A DNA stretch of 64,000 nucleotides, from contig JAEURN010000008.1 of NCBI GenBank assembly GCA_016789105.1, positions 186,001 to 250,000 on the forward strand, read 5' to 3'. Position 1 is the stretch's first letter. Every line of letters starts with the position of its first letter. The notes below the pieces were generated by a model. That model saw only the letters and a program-made list of their open reading frames with translations. It was not told where the DNA came from and made no database searches. Shown here one piece after another: positions 26,127-34,550 of the stretch. The stretch is from Armatimonadota bacterium. Lineage in GTDB: Bacteria; Armatimonadota; Fimbriimonadia; Fimbriimonadales; Fimbriimonadaceae. The position numbers were made by a program, and so were the translations under genes.

Positions 26127-26163
26127 GAATCTGGCCTAAGAATTGAGTCTTTAGGCCAGATTC
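26127..26163 (-). terminator. long hairpin downstream of malate dehydrogenase gene
   Basis: A perfect 13-bp inverted repeat (GAATCTGGCCTAA / TTAGGCCAGATTC, 11-base loop) lies 25 bases past the mdh stop codon and before the VOC gene. The T-richness after it on the minus strand is weak. Termination or RNA 3'-end protection is the likely role. Confidence 0.65.
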
Positions 26164-26188
26164 TGGTTGGTGGTCGAACTTTTGGCGA

Positions 26189-27115
26189 TTAACCCTGGAC
26201 TTGGGCGAATGTCGCTTTGAGGGCTTCGGCGCTTTTGGCCAGCAGCTCCCGTTCAGAATCGTTGACAGCCGGTTCAAAAACCTCGACAACGCCATGGCGG
26301 CCGACGACCGTTGGCAGGGAGAGCGAAATCCCGGAAATCCCAGCCTTGCCGGTCTGGGCCGACGAGACGGGAAGGAGCTTGCGGTTATCCAGGGCGATGG
26401 CCTCGACCACTTCTTTGATCGAAACCCCAACGGCGCGGCCGGCGCCACCCTTTTGGGCGATCACGGTCGCCCCCGATTTCTTGGTGGCCTCGAAGATTTC
26501 AACGCCCAATTCGGAGGTGAACCCAGGGATCGAATGCAGGCCGACCCCGTTGATGGTGGCGCTGCTCCAAATGGGGACCATCGAATCGCCATGCTCACCC
26601 AAGATCAGGGCCTTGACATCCGATGCGCCGACTTTGAAATGGTCGGCCAGCAGGCTCCGGAAGCGGGCGGTATCCAAAACCGTCCCGAGCCCAAGGACTT
26701 GGGAAGGCGGGACGATCCCCGATTCAACCGTCAGATGAGTGAGGATGTCCACCGGGTTGCTGACAACAAGGATGGTGGCCCCATCGGCGAGTTTGCACCC
26801 TTTCAGGCTGTCCAAGATGCCGTTGAACAACCCAACGTTGCGGTTGATGAGGTCCAAGCGGCTTTCGTCGGGCTTGCGCCGCAGGCCGGCCGTGATGACG
26901 ACACAGTCGCTCCCATCGATCACCCCGTAATCGCCGCTGGTGATGACCTGGTTATTCAAGAGGCTGGAACCGTGGCGGAGGTCCAGGGCCTCGCCGGCCG
27001 CCATATCCGCGTTGACGTCGTTGAGGGCGATCTCTCTCACGATCCCGCCGAGTTGCAAGGCAAACGCCGCGTCTGAACCGACGCGCCCGCCGCCACCGAT
27101 GATGCTGACCTTCAT
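26189..27115 (-). CDS. mdh: NAD-dependent malate dehydrogenase (LDH-like type)
   Basis: A 308-residue member of the lactate/malate dehydrogenase family. The glycine-rich NAD site is IIGGGGRVGSDAA and D33 is the NAD-selecting acidic residue. The catalytic pair D148 (VLDTARFR) / H175 (GEHGDSMVP) is intact. In the substrate loop GLRRKPDESR an Arg stands where lactate dehydrogenases have Gln, which favours malate/oxaloacetate. It should serve the TCA cycle. It is followed by a 13-bp hairpin and starts at ATG 27115, with no close operon partner. Confidence 0.9.
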   Translation of the reverse strand: MKVSIIGGGGRVGSDAAFALQLGGIVREIALNDVNADMAAGEALDLRHGSSLLNNQVITSGDYGVIDGSDCVVITAGLRRKPDESRLDLINRNVGLFNGILDSLKGCKLADGATILVVSNPVDILTHLTVESGIVPPSQVLGLGTVLDTARFRSLLADHFKVGASDVKALILGEHGDSMVPIWSSATINGVGLHSIPGFTSELGVEIFEATKKSGATVIAQKGGAGRAVGVSIKEVVEAIALDNRKLLPVSSAQTGKAGISGISLSLPTVVGRHGVVEVFEPAVNDSERELLAKSAEALKATFAQVQG

Positions 27116-27163
27116 AGCGCTACCCAGATTATGGGCAGAGGGGTCGTGGTGAATCCGGGACGG

Positions 27164-28030
27164 TCAGCGGAGATCCCACAGGTAGCGGCCGGTATCGTAA
27201 ATCAGGCCGCGCCACCCTGGTTGGACATCGCACCCGTTGGTCATCCGAGAATAGGGTAGCGGCTTCACGTGGCCATCTGCATGGGTCACGGTGACCATGC
27301 CGTGGAACCACGGGTAGATCGCCCCCGCGTCCGATTCCCAAACGGCCGCTTTGGCCTGCCACGCCAACCCATTGCCGAACACCTGCGTGTTGGGGGCCGA
27401 CTGCAACCCGAACGAATCCGTTAGCTGGCCACCTTCCCGTTGGAACCGGCAGGGAGGGATCACCAGATAACTCCCGCCGCCCGAAGGACGGCCGCCTCGG
27501 ACTTGCCAGGCCGAATCGCCGAACAGCATCGTCCGGCTGGGGTCGGCCACATCGCTCTGGCTACGCGGAGTCACCACCCACTGGCCCGCCTGTTTGAAAA
27601 TCGGGGAGAAGTAAGCGTAGTTGTAGCCGTAATTGGCGCGCATCGACTTCTCGTAGTAGCGCGCAAGAGGGTTGCCGGCCGTCAGGTCCGGATCAAAGAC
27701 GGAAACCGGCTTGGGGGCCGAATCATCAACCGGGCAAAAGAACAATTCGAAGTTGTTGGCGTATGGCAACAGCGACTGGACCCACGTGCGGTCGTTTGTG
27801 GCATCCGCCCTCGGTTCTGGATTATGCCGGGGCAAAAAGTACCGCTGGTCGTAGTCGTCCGTGTACAGCGCCGTGCCAAGCGAAATTTGGCGCGCGGATT
27901 CGATCCACGAAATTTGAAACGCCTGCATCTTGGCCTGGGAAAAAACGGGGAACAAGACCGCCGCCATCGCGGAAACGATGGCGATGACGACCAACAGTTC
28001 AACCAGGGAGAAGGCGCGGCGCGGCGACAT
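27164..28030 (-). CDS. prepilin-like protein with type II secretion/pilin N terminus
   Basis: A 288-residue protein beginning with a short basic leader and the N-methylation signal RRAFSLVELLVVIAIVSA, cut by a prepilin peptidase before Phe. The C-terminal globular domain, with THADGHVKPLPYSR near the end, resembles the 'H-x-x-G-H' pseudopilin-like (DUF1559-type) surface proteins. These are abundant in Planctomycetes and Armatimonadota. It should be assembled at the cell surface or in a pseudopilus. No pilus machinery genes are nearby, so it is a scattered paralogue. Confidence 0.85.
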   Translation of the reverse strand: MSPRRAFSLVELLVVIAIVSAMAAVLFPVFSQAKMQAFQISWIESARQISLGTALYTDDYDQRYFLPRHNPEPRADATNDRTWVQSLLPYANNFELFFCPVDDSAPKPVSVFDPDLTAGNPLARYYEKSMRANYGYNYAYFSPIFKQAGQWVVTPRSQSDVADPSRTMLFGDSAWQVRGGRPSGGGSYLVIPPCRFQREGGQLTDSFGLQSAPNTQVFGNGLAWQAKAAVWESDAGAIYPWFHGMVTVTHADGHVKPLPYSRMTNGCDVQPGWRGLIYDTGRYLWDLR

Positions 28031-28059
28031 GGCGGAAACCCGAACAGAGGGCTTTCTAC

Positions 28060-28842
28060 CTAGAGTATATCAGAGCGGCGTCCCGGCCCACAAAAAAACG
28101 CATTGAGGGTGCCGGTCTGCCGGAACCCCTGGCCCTCGTACCATTTCCGCAGGCTCGCATGGCATTGGAGCGTGAGCGGCAGGCCGTATTTGTCGGCGAG
28201 TGCCTGCGCCGATTCCACCAGGGCCGTGCCCAATCCTTGGCCCCGCATTTGGCCTTCCACGCACAAATTGTAAAGCCCAACCGATTTTTCCGACTTGCTC
28301 AGCATCATGGCGGCCTGAGGTGAACCGCCAACGCCCATATAGAACAGGTTGGCGAGCGATGTCGCCGTGCTCCGGGCAACTAACATCCGCGATTCTCCTG
28401 GCGTGAACGGGAAGAACTGCTCCGCCATGAATTGGCTGACCCGCAGGCGCGAATCCGCATCGTGAGCCTCGTACAGACCGTCGGAGAGCCGGCCCCGGCC
28501 ATACCGGCCAAATTGGCAAAGGCATTGCCGGAGCGAGAACCCGTTCTCCAGGAGGGCGGCCCGCAGCCCATCCGGTTGATCGCCCGGCAGCAAAAACACC
28601 CAAAGGCCATCTGGGCCACGGGCCTCCTGCCTCAGCTCGGCAGCCAACTCCCGCGGATCCCGGTCCGATTCAAAACACCCGGCAAAATGGCAGAACGACA
28701 AGGGTTGTGAACCCGTCACCCGGATGTAGCCGTCCCGGGGCAAGACATCGGTACCTGGCAGCCCCTGCGCCAACGAGATGTACGTGTGCACCACGTTTTC
28801 CCGCCCCGCCGGTGCCAGGTCGGCTAGAAGATGGTGCTCCAT
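28060..28842 (-). CDS. GNAT family N-acetyltransferase
   Basis: A 260-residue protein. The C-terminal half holds a GNAT fold with the acetyl-CoA motif GQMRGQGLGTALV (Q/R-x-x-G-x-G) and the final helix SLRKWYEGQGF typical of the family. The N-terminal half is probably a degenerate second GNAT domain. The acceptor substrate is unknown. It overlaps the 3' end of the alpha/beta hydrolase gene by 19 bases on the same strand, so the two are probably co-translated. Confidence 0.82.
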   Translation of the reverse strand: MEHHLLADLAPAGRENVVHTYISLAQGLPGTDVLPRDGYIRVTGSQPLSFCHFAGCFESDRDPRELAAELRQEARGPDGLWVFLLPGDQPDGLRAALLENGFSLRQCLCQFGRYGRGRLSDGLYEAHDADSRLRVSQFMAEQFFPFTPGESRMLVARSTATSLANLFYMGVGGSPQAAMMLSKSEKSVGLYNLCVEGQMRGQGLGTALVESAQALADKYGLPLTLQCHASLRKWYEGQGFRQTGTLNAFFCGPGRRSDIL

Positions 28843-30053
28843 ACCAAACCAGGAGACGTTCCACGGCGGGAAAACATTGCTCCGAGTGACACGCCTTTTC
28901 CAAGCTGGAACCCAAAATAGGCCTGGGGGCCGGTCGGAGTCAGGAAGCCGGTCGCAAAAATGTCGGAGCGGTCATTGGAGCGCCAGATATCCAAGCCCGC
29001 GCCGATTTGGAGCCCGTTCTGCGTGTCGGCCATTAAGCTGAAGCGGATCGTCGGCGAATAGAACTTCGATGGTGCCGAAAACGGCCGCCCCCTCAGCGTG
29101 GCGTCAAAAAACGCCGCGATGCTCCGGATCAAACGGTCTTTGACCAAAAAACCCCCGTAATGCCCGGTTTCCAAAGTCAGAACCGTGTGGTTGGCCAGGG
29201 CAGAGGCCAGTTTGTCCGCGTCTTCCGGCGGCACAACCGTGTCGTTGCGGGCCTCGATGACATAGGCTGGGCGCAAATCGCCGGGCGAGAGGTACGTCAA
29301 CGGTTCGATGGGGCGCAGATTTTCCCTCAGTTTGTCCTCAGTCCATCCTTGGGATTCCAATATGCGCCGCTGGGTGACCGTCCGCGATGAATGCATGAGA
29401 ATATGCGCCAAATCGGCCCCTCCAAGCAGGAAACTCGCCGATTTGATGCGCGGCTCCACCGCGAAAACAAGGCTGGAAACGATCGCCCCCAGGCTCACCC
29501 CCGTCACCCCGATGCTGGAACCGGCGAACTCGCGCCGGCTCTGGATCCAGTCCACCGTCCGTTGGACATCGGAGACCGATTGGCGCATCGTCTGCTTGAG
29601 TTCCTCTGGATCCGGTTGGATCGCCAACTCACCGCTCCGGTAACCCGCCGGCGTCCTCGTCAAATGGTAAGGCAAAGGCATCACCACAGAGGCGATCCCC
29701 CGCGATGCCAGCTCGACCGCCAAATCCCGCTCGAGCGCATTGTCTGTCGCCCCCCAAAAGTGAAGGAGGATGGCGACTGGGGGAGAGCCCACCGCATCTG
29801 TCGGCAAGAACACTTGCAATTCGATAGTGTCGTTTGCCGGGAACCGGCTCGCCACCGCCGAAGGGAACACTTGCCGGAATTCCGAATACGAATCGGTCCT
29901 GGCCACCTGGCGCCATTCAGAAAACGCGATACTGGGAGGCAGTGGGAATCCGTCTGATAATTGCGCTGGGTTTGGGCCCTGCGCCAATGCGGCGGATGCC
30001 GCCAAAACCGCCGCTAACGCCATGATCGCCCTTGCCACTGCCCTTTTCCTCAC
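28824..30053 (-). CDS. secreted alpha/beta hydrolase
   Basis: A 409-residue exported protein. The GTG start at 30053 is chosen because AAGGGGG lies six bases upstream and it gives a signal peptide with a basic RKR n-region, a hydrophobic core and an ALA-Q cleavage site. The hydrolase core shows an LLHFWGATDN oxyanion segment, the nucleophile elbow GVSLGA, an acid in EARNDTVVPPED and a catalytic His in TGHYGGF. The last 80 residues, after the hydrolase core, look like an added beta-rich tail. Substrate unknown. Its 5' end overlaps the divergent repeat-protein gene. Confidence 0.82.
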   Translation of the reverse strand: MRKRAVARAIMALAAVLAASAALAQGPNPAQLSDGFPLPPSIAFSEWRQVARTDSYSEFRQVFPSAVASRFPANDTIELQVFLPTDAVGSPPVAILLHFWGATDNALERDLAVELASRGIASVVMPLPYHLTRTPAGYRSGELAIQPDPEELKQTMRQSVSDVQRTVDWIQSRREFAGSSIGVTGVSLGAIVSSLVFAVEPRIKSASFLLGGADLAHILMHSSRTVTQRRILESQGWTEDKLRENLRPIEPLTYLSPGDLRPAYVIEARNDTVVPPEDADKLASALANHTVLTLETGHYGGFLVKDRLIRSIAAFFDATLRGRPFSAPSKFYSPTIRFSLMADTQNGLQIGAGLDIWRSNDRSDIFATGFLTPTGPQAYFGFQLGKGVSLGAMFSRRGTSPGLVWSTIF

Positions 30054-31989
30054 CGCATTCCCCCTTGCCAGCCCCGATAGTTTAGATAAGGCTTTGGATG
30101 TCGCGCTAGGGGCAGGGGGACTCAACCGCCAGACGGCTACGTTCGACCCCGTCGCCTTGGCCTATTACCGGACAGGTTTGTATCTAAATCCGGTGGAATC
30201 AGCCCTGGCGTCGAGCCCCTGGCAAACACCGGGGTTTTTCAGCGTTGTGGAACGCGACGCCCTCATCGCCAACGGCCAGCCCCACAAATTGCTTGCTGCC
30301 GCCTCCCGGCTCACCCCGTTTGGCTCCCGGCGGGATCTCCTCGGCGACCCGTCGGCCCCCTTCCTCCAGTCCAACCCCGACGGATCGTCGTTGAACCGAA
30401 TCATTGAAAAGTATCGGGCGGCCGGACTGGTTGCCGGCCAACCGGAATCTCAAGGGATCGTCCCGGACGAGGCAAAGCGGGCGGTTGCCATTTTGATGGA
30501 CTGCGCTTTGGCACAGCGGAAGCTCTACGACGCCACGTTTTCCGACCCGACCCGGGCAGACCGACTCCGGGCCCTGACCCAGGCCGAAGCTTTTAATGGG
30601 GGAGATCCCGCCCGGTTTTCTGAGTGGCTGGCCCTGGCCAAGTCGACCGAAATGGGCTACCTGGTGGCCGCCTCCCAAGACTTCGCGGCCACCGTCAATG
30701 CCGTGCGGCCTATCGTTGACTCGGCGGGCTTGATTGGGAACTCCACTTGGCGATTGGCAACCAAATGGGGGGATGTCGTCATCCAAGATGGCGGCAAGCA
30801 GTCCACCGATCTGGCAAACACATTCTTGGTCATCGACCTTGGGGGCGACGACACCTACACCGGCGGATCCAAAAACTGGTGTTCGGCCGTCATCGATCGA
30901 TCCGGCAACGACAGCTACCTCAGCGACCCCGGCTACAAAGGCAAGATGGTTCGGGATGGGGCGACCCGGTCGCAGCAACGGCTGGCTTCCGGGCCGGCAA
31001 GGGGGTTCTTCGGCATGGCGTTCGTTGTGGATGAAAAGGGAGACGACCTTTACCGCTCCGCGGCCCAGGGGTTCGGTTCCGGCACGTTCGGGGTCGGTTA
31101 CTTGCTCGATGCGGAAGGCAAAGATGTTTACGACGCCTACACCAACAGTTTGGGTTATGGGTTCTTTGGGATCGGGATCTGCGAAGACCTGGCAGGTTCG
31201 GACGAATACCGGATCTTCACCCAGGGCCAAGGGTGCGGCATGACCGCCGGAGTTGGGTGGCTGTTGGACCGCCGGGGCGACGACAAATACGTGGCCGAAG
31301 ACGCCGTCCTCGACTTCAAATCCCCGCAATCGGCCGAACACAACGCCTCGATGTCGCAAGGGGCCGGATACGGCATCCGGCTCGACTATGTCTTTGGGCA
31401 AAGCCTGGCCGGAGGAATGGGGTTCCTGTTCGATCTGGAAGGGGACGACACCTACCAAGCGGGGGTCTTTGCGCAAGGGTGCGGTTATTGGATGGGGATT
31501 GGCGGGCTTTGGGATCGCGATGGTGCCGACACTTACCAATCTGTCTGGTATGGCCAAGGTTCGGCGGCCCACTTCGCAATCGGCTATTTGCAAGACGACG
31601 CCGGCGACGACGCCTATTCCGGCCAAATCAACATGACGCAGGGAGCGGGGCACGACTTCTCCATCGGCTTTCTGTTGGAGGGAGGCGGCAATGACAAGTA
31701 TTCGGGCGCCAGCCTGGCTTTGGGGGCAGGGAACGCCAATGGGTTCGGCATTTTCATCGACCGGGCCGGGGACGACATCTATGCCGCCACGGGCAAGACC
31801 GTGCTCGGCAATGCCAATGAAACGCCAGAAGGCTCGTTGCGGCAGCTCAGTCTTTGCCTAGGGCTTTTCCTCGACGAACAGGGAACCGATACCTTTGCCG
31901 CCCCGGATGCCCCTTACGCGGCCAACTTGGGCAAAAACCACACTGACCATGACGCATCTGGGGCGAAAGGGATCTTTTGGGATCAATGA
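30022..31989 (+). CDS. secreted GDDxY-repeat protein, probable beta-solenoid
   Basis: A 655-residue protein of unknown family. ATG 30022 gives a signal peptide (MIALATALFLTAFPLASP). Residues about 30-260 form a helical region. From about 269 to 625 there are twelve units of roughly 27-28 residues, built as hhxD..GDDxY......QGxGxxxGhG. Examples are FLFDLEGDDTYQAGVFAQG and YLQDDAGDDAYSGQ. The regular Gly/Asp pattern suggests a beta-solenoid, perhaps Ca2+-binding like RTX repeats, but the repeat length and Tyr differ from RTX nonapeptides. No ribosome binding site is evident. It is divergent from, and overlaps, the hydrolase gene. Confidence 0.75.
   Translation: MIALATALFLTAFPLASPDSLDKALDVALGAGGLNRQTATFDPVALAYYRTGLYLNPVESALASSPWQTPGFFSVVERDALIANGQPHKLLAAASRLTPFGSRRDLLGDPSAPFLQSNPDGSSLNRIIEKYRAAGLVAGQPESQGIVPDEAKRAVAILMDCALAQRKLYDATFSDPTRADRLRALTQAEAFNGGDPARFSEWLALAKSTEMGYLVAASQDFAATVNAVRPIVDSAGLIGNSTWRLATKWGDVVIQDGGKQSTDLANTFLVIDLGGDDTYTGGSKNWCSAVIDRSGNDSYLSDPGYKGKMVRDGATRSQQRLASGPARGFFGMAFVVDEKGDDLYRSAAQGFGSGTFGVGYLLDAEGKDVYDAYTNSLGYGFFGIGICEDLAGSDEYRIFTQGQGCGMTAGVGWLLDRRGDDKYVAEDAVLDFKSPQSAEHNASMSQGAGYGIRLDYVFGQSLAGGMGFLFDLEGDDTYQAGVFAQGCGYWMGIGGLWDRDGADTYQSVWYGQGSAAHFAIGYLQDDAGDDAYSGQINMTQGAGHDFSIGFLLEGGGNDKYSGASLALGAGNANGFGIFIDRAGDDIYAATGKTVLGNANETPEGSLRQLSLCLGLFLDEQGTDTFAAPDAPYAANLGKNHTDHDASGAKGIFWDQ
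30826..31905 (+). repeat. twelve degenerate in-frame ~80-base repeats (GDDxY units)
   Basis: This is the repeat array inside the secreted protein gene. Each unit encodes a D-x-x-G-D-D-x-Y core followed by a Gly-rich turn and a hydrophobic strand. Units diverge in DNA sequence, so they are old duplications held by selection on the protein rather than recent tandem expansion. Confidence 0.75.
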
Positions 31990-32032
31990 GCCACCCAAGG
32001 GGTTGAAGTTCCAAGAGTAAGATGGCAAACCT

Positions 32033-32725
32033 ATGATCCCGATCCGCGACAACCTGGTGCGGAAGAACCCAGCGGTCATCGTTTGGACGCTGATCGGGCT
32101 CAACGTCTTGATCTTTTTGTGGGATCGCAATGGCGGCTTTTCTGGCCCGAACATCGGGTTTGCCGACCTCGCGATGCGCCCAATCCAGGTGGTCAAAGCC
32201 TTTTCAAACCGGGGCGACCCCATTGAGTTGGCCAAGATCTTCACCAGCCTGTTCCTGCATGGGAGCCTGATGCACCTGGTTGGAAACATGCTGTTTCTCT
32301 TCGCCTTTGGCCCTGCCGTGGAAGAAGCGATCCGCCCGCCCCGTTTTGCTCTCTATTACATCTTTTGGGGTTTGTTTGCCGCCGCGGCCCACATTTTCGT
32401 CAACCCTGCCTCCGATGTCCCCACAGTGGGGGCGAGCGGAGCAATCGGTGGCGTGTTAGGTGCTTATTTTCTTCTGTTCCCTGGGTCGCAGATCCGGGTT
32501 GTCATCCCGCCTTTCTTCTTTTGGCCCTTCACCGTGACCAGTTGGATGCTCTTGGTTGTTTGGTTCCTATGGCAAGTCTTGTTCCCCCAAGAAGGGGTTG
32601 CGAACTGGGCGCATGTCGGCGGATTCCTGGCTGGTATGGTCACGGTGCTGGTGATGGGCGGACGGAACGCCGTCTTGGCCGACAGCCCGATTGAGGAGGA
32701 TGCCCATTTCGACGAAGACGACTAA
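32033..32725 (+). CDS. rhomboid-family intramembrane serine protease
   Basis: A 230-residue membrane protein with about six transmembrane segments. The catalytic serine is S135 in VGASGAIGG and the catalytic His is H194 in NWAHVGGFLAG. The HGSLMHLVGNM segment in the second helix is typical. It cuts single-pass membrane proteins within the bilayer. It is the first gene of the envelope run, and its 3' end overlaps the DUF5693 gene by 26 bases, so translation is probably coupled. Confidence 0.92.
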   Translation: MIPIRDNLVRKNPAVIVWTLIGLNVLIFLWDRNGGFSGPNIGFADLAMRPIQVVKAFSNRGDPIELAKIFTSLFLHGSLMHLVGNMLFLFAFGPAVEEAIRPPRFALYYIFWGLFAAAAHIFVNPASDVPTVGASGAIGGVLGAYFLLFPGSQIRVVIPPFFFWPFTVTSWMLLVVWFLWQVLFPQEGVANWAHVGGFLAGMVTVLVMGGRNAVLADSPIEEDAHFDEDD

Positions 32726-34547
32726 CCAGCCCTGGTGGGTGGCCGCCTCACTGGCCGCCACTGCGGTTTTGGCTCTGGCCAACATCGCCCCCAGGCACCA
32801 GGCCGAACAATCCAACCGCGCGGTCGGCATCGTGGTTGAGACGGACACGGTTGCCGAACTCGCCGCCACTCAGGGGCTCAGCCTTGGAGAAGGCTTGACG
32901 AAACTCAATTCTGCGCTTGGTGGGGGCAACCAGCCCTTGTTGATCCTGAGCAGCAATGAAGCCACCGTAGGGGATTTGATCGCGGGTGGTTCCATCGAAA
33001 CCCGTCGCCTTGGGCCCGGAACTGTCGAATGTATTGGGGATCCTGTCCAAACCGAGCGGGTGATTAAGGCGTGGCGGGCAAGGTACGGGACCGATTGGCA
33101 AGAAGACAATTGGTTTGCCAGGCCAGACCTTTTGCGGAGCCTACCCGTCGGTTTGCCGCAACGAGATATCGATTCCGCCCAGTCAGGCGGTTACCGCCTG
33201 TTGGCCCGCATGGGCACCCCGCCAGGGGCGAGTTTGGACTACATCGATTCGGTTTTTGACAACCTCGAAAAAACGGGCGTCGTCGACTACTACCTCCCCC
33301 TGGGCGATGTCGCCTTGGGCGCACCGGACAAAGTCAAAGAGGTCAGCGAGATCCTTGAGCGGCACCACATCCGGTACGTCGCCGCAGAATTCGTCAAGAC
33401 CGTCGGCGACGGTCCCCTCACCGCCAAAGCCCCGGGCAACGCCATCCGCTTGCACGCTGCCCAAACGGCCGAACTCGTCCGTATGCCCAAGTCGGCCATT
33501 GTTGAGCGGTACGTCAAAGCGGCCCGGGAACGAAATATCCGGCTCTTGCTCGTTCGGGCACCCGAAACGACATCCGAACGAGGCCTAGATGACTTTGCCA
33601 CCCTTTTGAAGGACATCCGGAGGGGGTTGGAACACGAGGGGCTGGAGGTCAAACCCCCGCGGCCGTTCCAGGAACCAACCACATCCCCGATCCTCCAGGC
33701 GCTTTTGGGACTGGCGATGATCCCGGCCCTGGCCTACGCCCTCATCCGGGTGTTGGCGACGGCTTTCAAGGTGCCCGATGCCGTGCCTTGGACAATGGCC
33801 GCCGCGATTGGCCTCGCCGTCAATTTGGGTGCCACCAAGGAGTACGCTACGTTGGCCGGTGCCATCCTCTTCCCGATTCTCGCTTACTTTTGGTTTTTCG
33901 ACGGTCGTCGCCCAGCCTGGTTGAGCTATCTCGGGATGTCCGCCATATCCCTGGCCGGCGGGCTCCCGATCGCCGGATTGCTTGTGGGGGTGCCGTACAT
34001 GCTCCACCTGGATGTCTTCACCGGGGTGAAAGTTGCCGTCTTCCTCCCGATTTTCGTGGTGGCATGGGTCACCTTGCAAAAGCTCACCGATTGGCGAGAA
34101 GCCATGCGCCAACCCATCGTCTGGGGGACGCTTTTCACATCGATTTTCATCTTGGGCGTCCTGGGGTTCATGTACCTCCGGACTGGCAATGACAACCCCG
34201 CGGCGGTCAGTGGTCTCGAACTCAAGCTCCGCGACTTGCTTGATCGGTGGCTGGTGGTCCGGCCCCGAACCAAAGAATTCCTGATCGGACACCCCGCCCT
34301 GCTAATTGGGATCCAGCTTTGGAACCGGAATCCAGAAGCTAAATGGAGGGCGGTTGCTGGGTTCCTGCTCGTTGTCGGGGCCATCGGTCAAACCAGCATT
34401 GTTAACACGATGTGCCACCTGCACACCCCTATCATGTTAAGCCTCATCCGGGTGGGGGTTGGGCTCGGGCTCGGGTGTATAATCGGGGCCTTGGGATGGC
34501 TGGTGGTGGCGCGGATCGTGCCGCGCCCGGCCGGGGAAGATCAGTAG
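32700..34547 (+). CDS. DUF5693 family membrane protein
   Basis: A 615-residue protein. An N-terminal membrane helix (about 10-28) is followed by a soluble extracytoplasmic domain (about 30-320) and eight or so transmembrane segments in the C-terminal half. It matches DUF5693 proteins, which in Firmicutes and Deinococcus-like bacteria sit next to csaB and are presumed to act in surface-polymer pyruvylation or export. Here too the next gene, after three bases, is csaB. ATG 32700 has GAGGAGG immediately in front, closer than usual; GTG 32736 is an alternative. Confidence 0.8.
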   Translation: MPISTKTTNQPWWVAASLAATAVLALANIAPRHQAEQSNRAVGIVVETDTVAELAATQGLSLGEGLTKLNSALGGGNQPLLILSSNEATVGDLIAGGSIETRRLGPGTVECIGDPVQTERVIKAWRARYGTDWQEDNWFARPDLLRSLPVGLPQRDIDSAQSGGYRLLARMGTPPGASLDYIDSVFDNLEKTGVVDYYLPLGDVALGAPDKVKEVSEILERHHIRYVAAEFVKTVGDGPLTAKAPGNAIRLHAAQTAELVRMPKSAIVERYVKAARERNIRLLLVRAPETTSERGLDDFATLLKDIRRGLEHEGLEVKPPRPFQEPTTSPILQALLGLAMIPALAYALIRVLATAFKVPDAVPWTMAAAIGLAVNLGATKEYATLAGAILFPILAYFWFFDGRRPAWLSYLGMSAISLAGGLPIAGLLVGVPYMLHLDVFTGVKVAVFLPIFVVAWVTLQKLTDWREAMRQPIVWGTLFTSIFILGVLGFMYLRTGNDNPAAVSGLELKLRDLLDRWLVVRPRTKEFLIGHPALLIGIQLWNRNPEAKWRAVAGFLLVVGAIGQTSIVNTMCHLHTPIMLSLIRVGVGLGLGCIIGALGWLVVARIVPRPAGEDQ

Positions 34548-34550
34548 CGG

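Noticed and set aside
30199-31653. Long open frame (484 codons) on the minus strand opposite the repeat protein
   Set aside because: It mirrors the Gly/Asp repeats, has no ribosome binding site and no protein-like pattern; the plus-strand repeats explain it.
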